The notes: generated by a model from the letters alone, not told the origin. A stretch of DNA of 64,000 bases from Bin5 sp965200615 (GCA_965200615.1 OZ241377.1:4526001-4590000); one strand, 5' to 3'. Counted from the stretch's first letter, positions 26,124 through 34,920 are shown. Translations and numbers: made by a program.

Positions 26124-27110
26124 CTACCCGCCCTCATAGTGGACCCAACGCCGCGAGTAGCGCACCTGTACCCAGGTAAAGAACATCAGGATAGCGGCGA
26201 GGACCCAGGCCAAGGCGCTGCCATAGCCTAAGCGGAAGTACTGGAAAGCCTGAAAGTAGATATGCAGTGCGAAGAACCAGGTCGCGTAGGAAGGCCCCCC
26301 CTGCGTAGCGACCCATGCAGTCGTGAAAACCTTCAGCGCGCCAATCACGGCCAGAACTACGTTGAAAAAGATAGTGGGCGTGAGCATTGGCAGGGTAACA
26401 TGCCGGAATTTGGCCCAGGCGCCGCCGCCGTCGATCGAGGCTGCGTCATACAGCTCCTGCGGCACACCCTGCAGCCCGGCAAGGAAGATCAACATCGTGT
26501 TGCCCCCCATCGCCGCCCACACATTTATCATTGTGACAGAGGCCAGTGCGCTGTCGCGCGACGCGAGCCAACCCGGAGGGTCTGAGATACCTATAGCGCG
26601 CAGGAATTCGTTAACCGGCCCGACACGCGGGGCCAGCAGAAATGTCCAGAGAACGGCCAGCGCCACGGCAGGGATCAGATGGGGTACGAAGAAGAGAGTT
26701 CGGAAAATCGTCGTGCCCATCAGTTTCTGGTTCAGCAAGACCGCCAGGACTAATGCCCCTCCAACCGCAAAGGGAATATACATGCCGGCAAAAGTGAAGG
26801 TGCGCCCCAGCGAAGGCCAGAACAGTTCGTCGCCGCTGAACGCCCTGATGTAGTTGCTCAAACCGGTGAAACGCGGGCTGCCGATTACAGCATATTCAGT
26901 AAAGCCGAAATAAAAGGAGGCAAGAATCGGCCCGCCCCAGAAGATGATCAGTCCAAGAATCCATGGGGCGGCGTATACGTAGCCCCAGATGGCCCGTTTG
27001 GTCTGAAAGGGTGTTTGCGCGCCAACCAGCCGGCTGAGCAGGCTGGCCCTGCCATTTGCCGACCTCTGTACAGGAGCGCCCGTTTCAGCGACCGCCACGT
27101 TCACCTCCAT
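26124..27110 (-). CDS. Sugar ABC transporter permease (MalF/UgpA-like)
   Basis: A 328-residue inner-membrane permease: cytoplasmic N-terminus, six hydrophobic segments (first about 42-62, APWILGLIIFWGGPILASFY) and the EAA-loop motif DAASIDGGGAWAKFRHVTLP. First gene of the transporter group on the minus strand; the M81 peptidase gene diverges from it across a 256-bp intergenic region. Confidence 0.93.
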   Translation of the reverse strand: MEVNVAVAETGAPVQRSANGRASLLSRLVGAQTPFQTKRAIWGYVYAAPWILGLIIFWGGPILASFYFGFTEYAVIGSPRFTGLSNYIRAFSGDELFWPSLGRTFTFAGMYIPFAVGGALVLAVLLNQKLMGTTIFRTLFFVPHLIPAVALAVLWTFLLAPRVGPVNEFLRAIGISDPPGWLASRDSALASVTMINVWAAMGGNTMLIFLAGLQGVPQELYDAASIDGGGAWAKFRHVTLPMLTPTIFFNVVLAVIGALKVFTTAWVATQGGPSYATWFFALHIYFQAFQYFRLGYGSALAWVLAAILMFFTWVQVRYSRRWVHYEGG

Positions 27111-27366
27111 TCATTTGCAAGAGAATCGACTCTCTCGGCAGCTTCGGCGAGGCCCCTATTGACCAACTGCAGATTTAGTTTGCAGTCGTCCCACGCGTCC
27201 TGTGAGGTAAGGACACCCAGCTCGCGCGGTTTATGAGGAAGCCTGCCAAAAAGGGAATTGCGCATCAGTCATTGAGGGCGGATAATACCCCCGAACTGTA
27301 CTGGCGGCAATGAGCCAAATTATACTTGTATTCAACTTTCTTGCAAAACAGGAGACGAGGTGAAAG

Positions 27367-28833
27367 ATGACCATGCGAATCGGGATCGCGTCACTGAATC
27401 ACGAGTCCAACACATTTGCGTCTTTCCCAACGACGCTGTCGGACTTTCGTTTCGTGCGGGGGCAGGAGATTATCGAGCAGTACCGGCCGATGTTCCATGA
27501 GGTGGGCGGATTCATCGCAGGCGCGGAGGCGTACGGTTACGAGATTGTTCCGCTGATGGGGGCGGTGGCGACGCCGGCGGGAGCAGTGGAGGCGGAGGCC
27601 TATGAGGCCCTCACGGACGAGCTGCTGGGGTTGATTCGCGATGCCATGCCGCTGGACGGGCTGCTGTTGGGTCTGCACGGGGCGTTTGTGGCGGAGGGAT
27701 TCCCGCAGGGGGACGGCGAGACGACGCGCCGTGTGCGGGAGCTTGTCGGGCCGGACTTTCCGGTAGTTGTGACGCACGACTACCATGGAAACGTGCCGCC
27801 GCAGCTGGTGGAGGATGCGACGGCGCTGATCATCTACAAGACATGCCCGCATATCGACCAGCGGGAGAGGGGATTGCAGGCGGCGGAGTTGATCACGCGC
27901 ACGGTGCGGGGGGAGGCGCGACCGGTCTCAAGCATCGCCAAGCCGGAGCTGGTCTACAATATCGCGTTTCACAACACAAACATGCGGCCGATGAAACCGG
28001 TAATGGACGCGGCGATCGAGCTGGAGCGGCAGCCGGGGATTCTGGCGACGAGTGTCGCGGCCGGTTACCAGTATGCGGATGTGCCGTGGATGGGGCCGTG
28101 TATCGTTGTGGTTGCGGACGAAGATGAGGCGCTGGCGGAGCGGGAGGCGCAGAGGCTTGGCGACCTGATGTGGTCGCTGCGGGACGAGCTGCTGCCGAAG
28201 ATTCCAAAGCCGGCTGAGGCGGTGGAGATGGCGATCGCGAGCGAGGAAAAGCCGGTGTCGATGATGGAGATGGGCGACAACATTGGCGGCGGCAGCGCCG
28301 GGGACTCCACTTTCGTATTGGAAGAGTTGCTGGGGCAAGGGGCGAACGGCTGGGTTATGGCCTTGTACGACCCGGAGGCGGTGGCGGCGTGCGCGGCGGC
28401 GGGGATTGGCGCGCAGTTGACACTGCCTGTGGGAGGAAAGGTGGACGACGAGCACGGGCCGACGCTGACGGTGGAAGGGACGGTGCGAACGCTGCATGAC
28501 GGCAAGTTCATCGAGACGGAAGTCCGCCACGGGGGAGGACGGAATTGGGACCAGGGGCTGACGGCGGTGTTGGAAACGAACGGAGGACTTTTGGTGCTGG
28601 ATAGCCTGCGCACGCCGCCGATGAGCTTCAATCAGCTGCGGTCGGTCGGGATCATGCCGGAGCAGCATGAGATTTTCGTGGCCAAGGGGTCGGTCGCGCC
28701 GCGGGCCGCGTACGAGCCGGTTTCGGCGCGCATTATTGAAGTGGACTCGGGCGGCGCGACGTCGATCAGTCGCCCACCGGAGGAGTTTCAACTGGCGCGC
28801 AAAGGGCTGTATGAGTGGACACAAGGCGCTTAG
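27367..28833 (+). CDS. M81 family metallopeptidase (MlrC-like)
   Basis: A 488-residue homologue of MlrC, the microcystin-degradation peptidase. RIGIASLNHESNTF, VVTHDYHGNVPP (Asp-His metal ligands) and KTCPHIDQRERG (His ligand) are the family's metal-binding motifs, and MMEMGDNIGGGSAGDS starts the C-terminal domain. Start ATG at 27367 with GAGG upstream. The family probably hydrolyses peptides or amides taken up by adjacent transporters. IS copy 3 is inserted exactly at the stop: TAG is formed by the last two bases of the TTA target and the first base of the IS. Confidence 0.9.
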   Translation: MTMRIGIASLNHESNTFASFPTTLSDFRFVRGQEIIEQYRPMFHEVGGFIAGAEAYGYEIVPLMGAVATPAGAVEAEAYEALTDELLGLIRDAMPLDGLLLGLHGAFVAEGFPQGDGETTRRVRELVGPDFPVVVTHDYHGNVPPQLVEDATALIIYKTCPHIDQRERGLQAAELITRTVRGEARPVSSIAKPELVYNIAFHNTNMRPMKPVMDAAIELERQPGILATSVAAGYQYADVPWMGPCIVVVADEDEALAEREAQRLGDLMWSLRDELLPKIPKPAEAVEMAIASEEKPVSMMEMGDNIGGGSAGDSTFVLEELLGQGANGWVMALYDPEAVAACAAAGIGAQLTLPVGGKVDDEHGPTLTVEGTVRTLHDGKFIETEVRHGGGRNWDQGLTAVLETNGGLLVLDSLRTPPMSFNQLRSVGIMPEQHEIFVAKGSVAPRAAYEPVSARIIEVDSGGATSISRPPEEFQLARKGLYEWTQGA

Positions 28834-28850
28834 AAGCTGTTTGAAAAGGG

Positions 28851-29501
28851 TCAATTGGGTGCCAGGCGGCGTACCATGAGACGAATCATAGCGATATGGA
28901 TAAAGGCGACACTGCTTTCGGGCAGTCGTTCATAGTCTTTACAGAGGCGACGATTGAGGCCAAGCCAAGCGAAGGTGCGCTCCACCACCCAACGACGGGG
29001 CAATACGGAGAAACCTTTTTGTTCTTGCGGGCGGAGGACAGGTTGAAGGCGGAAGCGAAAACGCTGCGCAACCCATCTCTGCAAAGAGCCGCGATAGGCG
29101 CCGTCAACCCAGATAAGACGCAGTTTCTGGCCGAAACCGCAGCCTCGTCTGAGCAGTTGCCGTGCCCCATCGCGGTCAGGCAGGTCGGCAGCAGTGACCA
29201 GGACGGCCAATGTGAGTCCCAGCGTATCGACAAGAAGATGCCGTTTCCGTCCCGTGATGCGTTTACCGCCATCGTAGCCTCGCACACCTGCCGGTGTATG
29301 GCCAGTCTTGACTGTCTGACTATCGATACTGCCAGCCGTTGGATGCTTGTGTCGTCCGCTTCGATGACGAACCCGCACTCTGAGCGTGTCATGCAACCTG
29401 CGCCAGGCGCCATCGTCCCGCCACTGCCTGAAGTAGGTGTAAACACTCTGCCCTCTGCCACGGCGGAAAATCACTCGGCAGCATCCGCCACTGGATGCCA
29501 C
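28851..29501 (-). CDS. IS5-family transposase, C-terminal frame (orfB), copy 3
   Basis: Identical to orfB of copies 1 and 2, with the DDE residues in IDSQTVKTG, WVDGAYRG and VERTFAWLG. Joined to orfA only by a frameshift at the duplicated heptamer (29446-29459). Confidence 0.85.
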   Translation of the reverse strand: MASSGGCCRVIFRRGRGQSVYTYFRQWRDDGAWRRLHDTLRVRVRHRSGRHKHPTAGSIDSQTVKTGHTPAGVRGYDGGKRITGRKRHLLVDTLGLTLAVLVTAADLPDRDGARQLLRRGCGFGQKLRLIWVDGAYRGSLQRWVAQRFRFRLQPVLRPQEQKGFSVLPRRWVVERTFAWLGLNRRLCKDYERLPESSVAFIHIAMIRLMVRRLAPN

Positions 29502-29664
29502 CCACAGTCAGGTAGAGAATGGCATCAACCACCAGACGCATATCCAGGCTGCGTGGTCGCCCGCCCGGTTTGGCTGCGGGAATCAGATGCTGGATAATAA
29601 GCCACTGGCTGTCAGTCAAATCTGTTGGGTATCGTTTTGTTTTCACAGAGACTACGTATACCAC
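29389..29664 (-). CDS. IS5-family transposase, N-terminal frame (orfA), copy 3
   Basis: Identical to orfA of copies 1 and 2: IS5 N-terminal domain through PSDFPPWQ, then an out-of-frame tail. The same tandem GGCAGAG duplication causes the break. Confidence 0.8.
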   Translation of the reverse strand: MVYVVSVKTKRYPTDLTDSQWLIIQHLIPAAKPGGRPRSLDMRLVVDAILYLTVGGIQWRMLPSDFPPWQRAECLHLLQAVAGRWRLAQVA

Positions 29665-29681
29665 AATTTGGCCGACAGCCT

Positions 29682-31196
29682 TTACTTTTCAAACAGCCTC
29701 TTAGATGGCGACGGCGCATGTGCTGTGACGAGATCGCCGATCAGGCTGTCGACGATTTTGGCTGAAGAGACGACGCCGGGGACGCCTGCGCCGGGATGCG
29801 TGCCGGCGCCGACGAAGTAGAGGTTGTCGACGTCATCTGAGCGGTTGTGGGGGCGGAACCAGGCGCTTTGCGTCAAGGTCGGCTGGATGGAGAAGGCGGA
29901 GCCGAGATAGCTGTTGAGGGCGCCGGCGAAGTGACGGGGGTCGATTCGGTGTTCGGTGACGATGTTGGCTTGCAGGTCGGGCAGATAGTTCTTCTCGAGG
30001 AAGTCCATAATCGCATCGCGATAGGGATGGGCTTGCTTCTCCCAGTCGATATCGGCGCCGAGATGGGGTACAGGTGAGAGGACGTAGAAGGCTTCTCCGC
30101 CGGCAGGCGCGAGGGAGGGGTCGGTCAGGGTTGGCATGTGCAGATAGAGCGAAAAATCCTTGGGCAGATCTTTGTTGCGGAAGATGTCGCGCAGCAGACC
30201 GGTGTAGTCCGGATGCATCATGATGTTATGGTGGGCCAGGCCGGCATCGCGATACTGGCGCTTTGTCCCGAAGTAGATGACGAAGAGGGACATGGAATAG
30301 CGCCTGCTCCTTACGCGCCGGTCGCTGTTCCGGGGCCGCTGGTGGGCGGGGATGAGGTTGAGGTAGGTCCAGGCCGCGTCGGCGTTGGAGACGACGGCGT
30401 CGGCCTTGTGCACCGTGCCGTCTCTGAGACGGACGCCGTGGGCGCGGCGCTGCTCGATGAGGATACGATCGACTTCGGCGTTGAGGTGCGTTTTGACGCC
30501 CAGCTCCTGCAGGAGGCGGGCGAAGGCGTCGATTATGGCTCCTGTCCCTCCGAGGGCGTAGTGGATGCCCCACTCCCGTTCGAGATAATGGATGAGAACA
30601 TAGATGCTGGCGGCGGTGAGGGGATTGCCGCCAATCAGAAGCGGCTGGAAGGAGAAGCAGCAGCGCAGGAAGTCGTCCTGGAAGAACTTTGAGACGTAGC
30701 CGTAGACGCTGCGGTAGCTTTGCAGGCGGATCAGGTCGGGCACGACGCTGATCATGTCGGAGAGGTTGAGGAAGGGCTGGTCGATAAGGGCCATTCCCGT
30801 TTCGAAGATCTCTTTGGAGCTGGCGAGGAAGTCATCGTACCCCTCGACGTCGGCGGGGCTGCGCTGTGCAACCTGGCGGAGCATGGCATCGTGGTCGGCG
30901 CTGACGTCGAAGGGCCGGCGCTGGTGATCGAAGATGCGGTAGAAGGGATCGCAGGGGACGAGTTGGAAGTAGTCCTGGCGGCGGCCGGCGGCCTGCCAGA
31001 TTTCGTCGAAGATCCAGGGCGCCGTGATGACGGTGGGGCCGCCGTCGAAGCGGTAGCCGTCGATGTCGTAGACGTAGGCGCGGCCGCCGAGTTTGTCGCG
31101 CTTTTCGAAAAGTTCGACCTGGTGGCCGCGGGCGGCGAGGCGGGCGGCGGCGCTCAGTCCGCCAAAGCCGGAGCCGATAACGATGATCTTTGACAC
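29682..31196 (-). CDS. crtI: Phytoene desaturase family FAD-dependent oxidoreductase
   Basis: A 504-residue CrtI-type flavoprotein. IIVIGSGFGGLSAAARLA is the FAD-binding GxGxxG motif, GGRAYVYDIDGYRFDGGPTV the adjoining conserved strand, and NLYFVGAGTHPGAGVPGVV the CrtI C-terminal signature. It would desaturate phytoene or a related carotenoid; no other carotenoid gene is in the window, so substrate and product are uncertain. The last residues (RLFEK) and the stop are supplied by the terminal repeat of IS copy 3. Without the IS the frame would run about 19 codons beyond the insertion site, into the 3' end of the M81 gene. Confidence 0.88.
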   Translation of the reverse strand: MSKIIVIGSGFGGLSAAARLAARGHQVELFEKRDKLGGRAYVYDIDGYRFDGGPTVITAPWIFDEIWQAAGRRQDYFQLVPCDPFYRIFDHQRRPFDVSADHDAMLRQVAQRSPADVEGYDDFLASSKEIFETGMALIDQPFLNLSDMISVVPDLIRLQSYRSVYGYVSKFFQDDFLRCCFSFQPLLIGGNPLTAASIYVLIHYLEREWGIHYALGGTGAIIDAFARLLQELGVKTHLNAEVDRILIEQRRAHGVRLRDGTVHKADAVVSNADAAWTYLNLIPAHQRPRNSDRRVRSRRYSMSLFVIYFGTKRQYRDAGLAHHNIMMHPDYTGLLRDIFRNKDLPKDFSLYLHMPTLTDPSLAPAGGEAFYVLSPVPHLGADIDWEKQAHPYRDAIMDFLEKNYLPDLQANIVTEHRIDPRHFAGALNSYLGSAFSIQPTLTQSAWFRPHNRSDDVDNLYFVGAGTHPGAGVPGVVSSAKIVDSLIGDLVTAHAPSPSKRLFEK

Positions 31197-31547
31197 TGGG
31201 TTCCTCCATTGATCGCGGCCGGGGCTGCCCTGGCGCCGACAGCGTTTTCTCCCATAGACACAAAGGAAAACATGACACAGTTTGCACGAGAACTACGAAC
31301 CCGGTATCGGGATGGAATATATGTGCAAAATCTGGACAGAATGCAACTATTCGGCATTTGTTCAGCTATTATACATGAAGGCGTTTCTGAGTCATATCGC
31401 GTCTGCGATCTCAGGAGAGGGGGCTCTCCTTGTCTGAATCAGGGGCTGAGGTGAGGGAGACCGCCGCCATTACAGAATTCAGGGCCGGGGCTGAGTTGGT
31501 GGGCCAGGGGCTTTTGAAACAGCGTTCATTCCAAAGCGGGGCCGGAT
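31197..31547. other. Intergenic region between the crtI-like gene and the rplU promoter
   Basis: About 350 bases with no supported gene on either strand. It must contain the promoter of the leftward crtI-like gene, but no convincing pair of boxes was found. Sequence at 31420-31540 has several G-rich stretches without a clear hairpin. Confidence 0.4.
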
Positions 31548-31576
31548 TTGGCTGATCAGGGGTCTTGTCATATACT
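31548..31576 (+). promoter_or_regulatory. Candidate promoter of rplU-rpmA-rpmE
   Basis: TTGGCT (31548-31553), 17-bp spacer, TATACT (31571-31576), then a T-rich start region. The predicted leader before rplU is about 205 nt, long enough for an r-protein autoregulatory structure, though none could be confirmed by eye. Confidence 0.6.
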
Positions 31577-31788
31577 TTTTGTTTGTGTGGGTGCCCTGTT
31601 TCCGCGTTGCTGCCCTGGTTTTGAGGGTAGCGTTTCAAAAAGGGATGCCAACCCATTTATCGTCCGAATTGCGGGGCCTGACGCGCTTCACCGGTGGAGC
31701 GTGGAGCAATAGGCCCGCAAGCCGCTTTCCGAAGTTCCGGAGAGGCCGGACAGACGGTCCCCCGGGCGCGGTCAAAGGAGAGAGGAAG

Positions 31789-32262
31789 ATGTACGCAGTG
31801 GTTCGAACCGGTGGAAAACAGTACAGAGTTTCCCCCGGCGATATTCTTGAGGTAGAGAAGCTGGCCGGCGACGTCGGCGACAGCATCGTTCTGGAAGACG
31901 TGCTGATGGTGGCCGGCGAGGAAGGTATCGAGATTGGCCGGCCAAATGTGGCGGGCGCATCGGTAACGGCAAGGATTACGGGGCAGCGCCGGGGCGAGAA
32001 GATTCTTGTTTTTCGCTATCGCCCGAAGAAACGGGTGCGCGTGCGCCGCGGGCACAGGCAGTATCTGACCCGTCTGCAGATCCACAAGATCAGCGGCGAC
32101 GGTTTTGAATATGTAGAAGAGGGGCAGGAAGCGGCTCCGCCTGAGGGGATAGTCGCAGAGGCCGCAGCCGGAGCTGTCGTAGCGGCGGTGGCTGAGACTG
32201 ACTCGGTTGCCGAGGCGGTAGAGACTGTCGATGCCGAAGACAACGAGAAGAAAGAGGAGTAA
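31789..32262 (+). CDS. rplU: 50S ribosomal protein L21
   Basis: A 157-residue L21. The first 103 residues are a normal L21: MYAVVRTGGKQYRVSPGD, then VTARITGQRRGEKILVFRYR and the basic KKRVRVRRGHRQYLT that binds 23S rRNA. The last 50 residues are an Ala/Glu-rich acidic extension ending DNEKKEE. The ATG at 31789 is preceded by AAAGGAGAGAGGAAG; the open frame to 31579 is leader. rpmA follows after 5 bp. Confidence 0.96.
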   Translation: MYAVVRTGGKQYRVSPGDILEVEKLAGDVGDSIVLEDVLMVAGEEGIEIGRPNVAGASVTARITGQRRGEKILVFRYRPKKRVRVRRGHRQYLTRLQIHKISGDGFEYVEEGQEAAPPEGIVAEAAAGAVVAAVAETDSVAEAVETVDAEDNEKKEE

Positions 32263-32267
32263 GGGAT

Positions 32268-32549
32268 ATGGCTCACAAAAAAGGCGGCGGCTCCAGCCGT
32301 AACAACCGGGATTCCAACGGCCAGCGGTTGGGCGTCAAGCGATATGGCGGCGAGTTTGTGACGTGCGGCAGCATCATCATCCGCCAGCGGGGTACTCCGA
32401 TCTTCCCCGGCACAAATGTCGGCCAGGGCAAGGATGATACGCTCTTTGCGATGCAGGATGGTTACGTGACCTTCGAATGGGCCAAGAAGAACCGCAAGAA
32501 GGTCAGCGTCTACACGGCGGAAGAGAAGCAGGCGTTGGGGAAGGTGTAG
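32268..32549 (+). CDS. rpmA: 50S ribosomal protein L27
   Basis: A 93-residue L27, nearly the standard length. It starts MAHKKGGGSSRNNRDSNGQR, so the N-terminal tail reaching the peptidyl-transferase centre is present without a cleavable extension, and GSIIIRQRGTPIFPGTNVG is the family core. It lies between rplU and rpmE with very short gaps (5 and 4 bp), so it is co-transcribed and probably translationally coupled. Confidence 0.97.
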   Translation: MAHKKGGGSSRNNRDSNGQRLGVKRYGGEFVTCGSIIIRQRGTPIFPGTNVGQGKDDTLFAMQDGYVTFEWAKKNRKKVSVYTAEEKQALGKV

Positions 32550-32553
32550 AGAA

Positions 32554-32895
32554 ATGAAGCCAGAGATTCATCCTGAATACTACCCCGCGGCGCGAGTCAA
32601 CTGCTCTTGCGGGAACAGCTGGGTGACCGGCAGCACAACGCCGGAGATCAACGTCAATATCTGCAGCCAGTGCCATCCGTTTTACACCGGTGAGCAGCGC
32701 ATTGTCGATTCGGTCGGCCGGGTTGAGCGGTTTGTGAGGCGGCTGGAATCGCGTCAGAGCGCAGCGGCACGCCAGCAGATCGAAGCGGAGGTGCGGCAGG
32801 AGGCCGAGGCGGCGGCACGGCGGGCGCGGGCGCGCGGGGACGACCCCGAGCAGGCCGCGGCCGAGGTAATGTCCAGGCTCGAGCCGGAAGCGTAG
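32554..32895 (+). CDS. rpmE: 50S ribosomal protein L31 (zinc-binding type)
   Basis: A 113-residue L31. CSCGNSWVTGS and ICSQCHPFYTG supply the four Cys of the zinc-binding (C+) form, so it is not the zinc-free YtiA-type paralogue. After QRIVDSVGRVERF, where standard L31 ends (about 70 residues), a further 45 residues rich in Arg, Ala and Glu follow, probably helical. Last gene of the operon; a thymidine kinase relic begins 24 bp downstream. Confidence 0.96.
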   Translation: MKPEIHPEYYPAARVNCSCGNSWVTGSTTPEINVNICSQCHPFYTGEQRIVDSVGRVERFVRRLESRQSAAARQQIEAEVRQEAEAAARRARARGDDPEQAAAEVMSRLEPEA

Positions 32896-32919
32896 CCTCC
32901 GGCGCAAGTAGAACACGGA

Positions 32920-33012
32920 ATGAACCCTCAATCCGGCGGTGGATGGATCGAGCTGATCTGCGGTTCGATGTTCAGCGGCATGTCTTGTTATTTTGCCTCG
33001 AAGGACACCTGA
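32920..33012 (+). pseudogene. tdk: Thymidine kinase (tdk) N-terminal relic
   Basis: A 30-codon frame reads MNPQSGGGWIELICGSMFSG, then MSCYFASKDT and a stop. The stretch GWIELICGSMFSG is nearly identical to the P-loop start of bacterial type II thymidine kinases (GWLELICGSMFSGKS in Bacillus), but the catalytic P-loop Lys is Met and the homology ends at Ser. The rest of the roughly 190-residue enzyme is missing. Thymidine kinase genes often follow rpmE, so this is a decayed or truncated resident gene rather than chance. Confidence 0.75.
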
Positions 33013-33229
33013 AACACAGTTTCGATTCTTCACACAGTTTCCTCGCCTCTTCGCCCTTTTGGCGTTCAGGTTTTCTCCAAGACCATAACTGATTTCAGGT
33101 TAAGAACTCGCCTTCTTTGTTTGGCGTGCTGTGGTGACCGCGTACGAGGTCATGGCGTCAGGCGAAGAGCATGTCGTGGAGCGCCCACCTCCACCGCGCA
33201 GCCTTTGACGTAGTTTTGCGACTGCAAGG

Positions 33230-33257
33230 TTGCGAAACGGCGGCTGGAATCTATAAT
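33230..33257 (+). promoter_or_regulatory. Candidate promoter of the acyl-CoA ligase gene
   Basis: TTGCGA (33230-33235), a 16-bp spacer and a perfect TATAAT (33252-33257), 40 bases before the ATG at 33297. The rest of 33013-33229 between the tdk relic and this promoter shows no gene. Confidence 0.6.
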
Positions 33258-33296
33258 AGCGGGGCAGAACAGACCGCACTCAACAGGTAGGGCACG

Positions 33297-34835
33297 ATGA
33301 ACCTTTTGACTCTTTTCGCGATTGGCCGCGAACGCCAGCCGGACAAAGTCGCGATCGAATTCAAGGATACGCGCGGGCCGTTGGGGTCGCTGGCGTTGAC
33401 CTTTTCTGAGCTGCAACGAGAGGTGGAAAGATGGGCGGCTGCTTTTGCGCGGATGGGCGTGCAGAAGGGGGACCGGGTGGGGCTCTATCTGTGCAACCGG
33501 CCGGAGTTCGTTATCGCCTACCTGGCGACGCTGGAGGTGGGCGCGATCATGGTGCCTGTTAATCTGCGCTACCGGCGCCGGGAACTCAGCCACATTTTGA
33601 ACGATGCAGAGCCGGCGCTGCTGGTGATCGAGGACGAACACTGGCCGGTGTTGGATGAGATCGTGGGGATTGAAATCGGGCCACGTCTGACGGTGCTCTC
33701 GGTTGACCGGAAAGAGAGCTGGCTGGAAGAGGCTGACGGCACGGAGTGGACCAGCGCGTCGCGGCCGCTGACGCGCGGTGAGGAGACCGCGCTGATCATG
33801 TACACGAGCGGCACGACGGGCGCGAGCAAGGGGGCTGTGCTGAGCCACAATCATGTGCTGGCGACGGTGACGGGCCTTCTGAGCGCGTGGGCGTGGCAGG
33901 CGGACGATGTGCTGCTGCTGCCGCTGCCGCTGTTCCATACGCACGGGCTGGTGGTGGGGCTGCACTGCGCGCTGGCGATGGGGGCGACGGTGCGGCTGCG
34001 TACGGGATTCGATGCGACGGAGACGGTGAAGACGCTCTCAAGCGGCGGGGCAACGCTGTTTTTCGCGGTGCCGACGATCTATACCCGGCTGGTTGATTTT
34101 CTGGCAAAGGCGGAGGAGGCGCCCTCCTTTGCGGCGATGCGGTTGTTCTGTTCGGGGAGCGCGCCGCTGCCGGCGGAGATTCACAATGCGTTTGAGCGGC
34201 TGACGGGGAAGCGGATCCTTGAACGCTACGGGATGACGGAGACGGGAATGAATTTCAGCAATCCGTACGCGGGGCCGCGCGTCGCCGGCACGGTGGGCAC
34301 GCCGCTGCCGGGTGTGTTCGCCCGTATTGTGGACGGAGCGGGACAGGACCTGCCGGCGGGCGAGGAGGGCGAGCTGCTGCTGCGGGGGAGCAATGTGTTT
34401 GATGAGTACTGGCGAGCGCCGCAAAAGACGGCGGAGAGTTTTGTGCAGGACGAGCTGGGGAATCGCTGGTTTCTGACGGGGGACCTGGCGCGCATGGACC
34501 CCCTGACGGGCTATGTGACGCTGCTGGGTAGGCGGCATGAGTTGATTATTTCGGGCGGGCTGAACATCTATCCGCGCGAAGTGGAGGAGATGTTGACGAC
34601 TTTCCCGGGCATCGAGGAGGCGGCGGTGGTGGGCGAGCCTGATGCTGAGTGGGGCGAAGCGCCGGTGGCGTACCTGGTGTGCAGCTGCGAGATCGATGAG
34701 GCGGATTTGGAGCGGTATTGTCGGGGGCAGCTGGCTTCGTATAAGTTGCCGCGGCGGTTGCGGTTTGTTGGGGCGTTGCCGCGGAATGCGATGGGAAAGG
34801 TGCAGAAGCATCTGTTGCCGCGGGGTGGTATCTGA
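33297..34835 (+). CDS. AMP-forming acyl-CoA synthetase (malonyl-/fatty-acyl-CoA ligase-like)
   Basis: A 512-residue ANL-superfamily ligase that would activate a carboxylic acid to its acyl-CoA. Motifs in order: YTSGTTGASKGAVLSHN (P-loop), YGMTETGMN (AMP binding), WFLTGDLARMD, GRRHELIISGGLNIYPREVE (hinge) and NAMGKVQKHLL with the catalytic C-terminal Lys. MatB-type malonyl-CoA synthetases are close relatives by pattern. It probably formed one module with the acyl-CoA dehydrogenase, CoA transferase and MaoC genes at 40.9-43.9 kb. Confidence 0.9.
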   Translation: MNLLTLFAIGRERQPDKVAIEFKDTRGPLGSLALTFSELQREVERWAAAFARMGVQKGDRVGLYLCNRPEFVIAYLATLEVGAIMVPVNLRYRRRELSHILNDAEPALLVIEDEHWPVLDEIVGIEIGPRLTVLSVDRKESWLEEADGTEWTSASRPLTRGEETALIMYTSGTTGASKGAVLSHNHVLATVTGLLSAWAWQADDVLLLPLPLFHTHGLVVGLHCALAMGATVRLRTGFDATETVKTLSSGGATLFFAVPTIYTRLVDFLAKAEEAPSFAAMRLFCSGSAPLPAEIHNAFERLTGKRILERYGMTETGMNFSNPYAGPRVAGTVGTPLPGVFARIVDGAGQDLPAGEEGELLLRGSNVFDEYWRAPQKTAESFVQDELGNRWFLTGDLARMDPLTGYVTLLGRRHELIISGGLNIYPREVEEMLTTFPGIEEAAVVGEPDAEWGEAPVAYLVCSCEIDEADLERYCRGQLASYKLPRRLRFVGALPRNAMGKVQKHLLPRGGI

Positions 34836-34920
34836 ACTGTGATCTAGGGAATTCTTGAGACGGTTTGTGATTGCTGGGTAGTCGTTTCACCTCTTACTAA
34901 GTCCCATTGGTTAAACGCAT

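Larger units (their letters stand above)
28833..29700 (-). mobile_element. IS5-family insertion sequence, copy 3 (868 bp)
   Basis: Same orientation and predicted proteins as copy 1, bounded by GAAGCTGTTTGAAAAG and (inward) GAGGCTGTTTGAAAAG, with a perfect TTA target duplication (28830-28832, 29701-29703). It landed in the overlap between two convergent genes, the M81 peptidase and the CrtI-like desaturase. Confidence 0.93.

Noticed and set aside
33013..33229. Continuation of the thymidine kinase relic
   Set aside because: A VQVF match near 33064 is too short and frame-shifted relative to the relic to be counted as homology.
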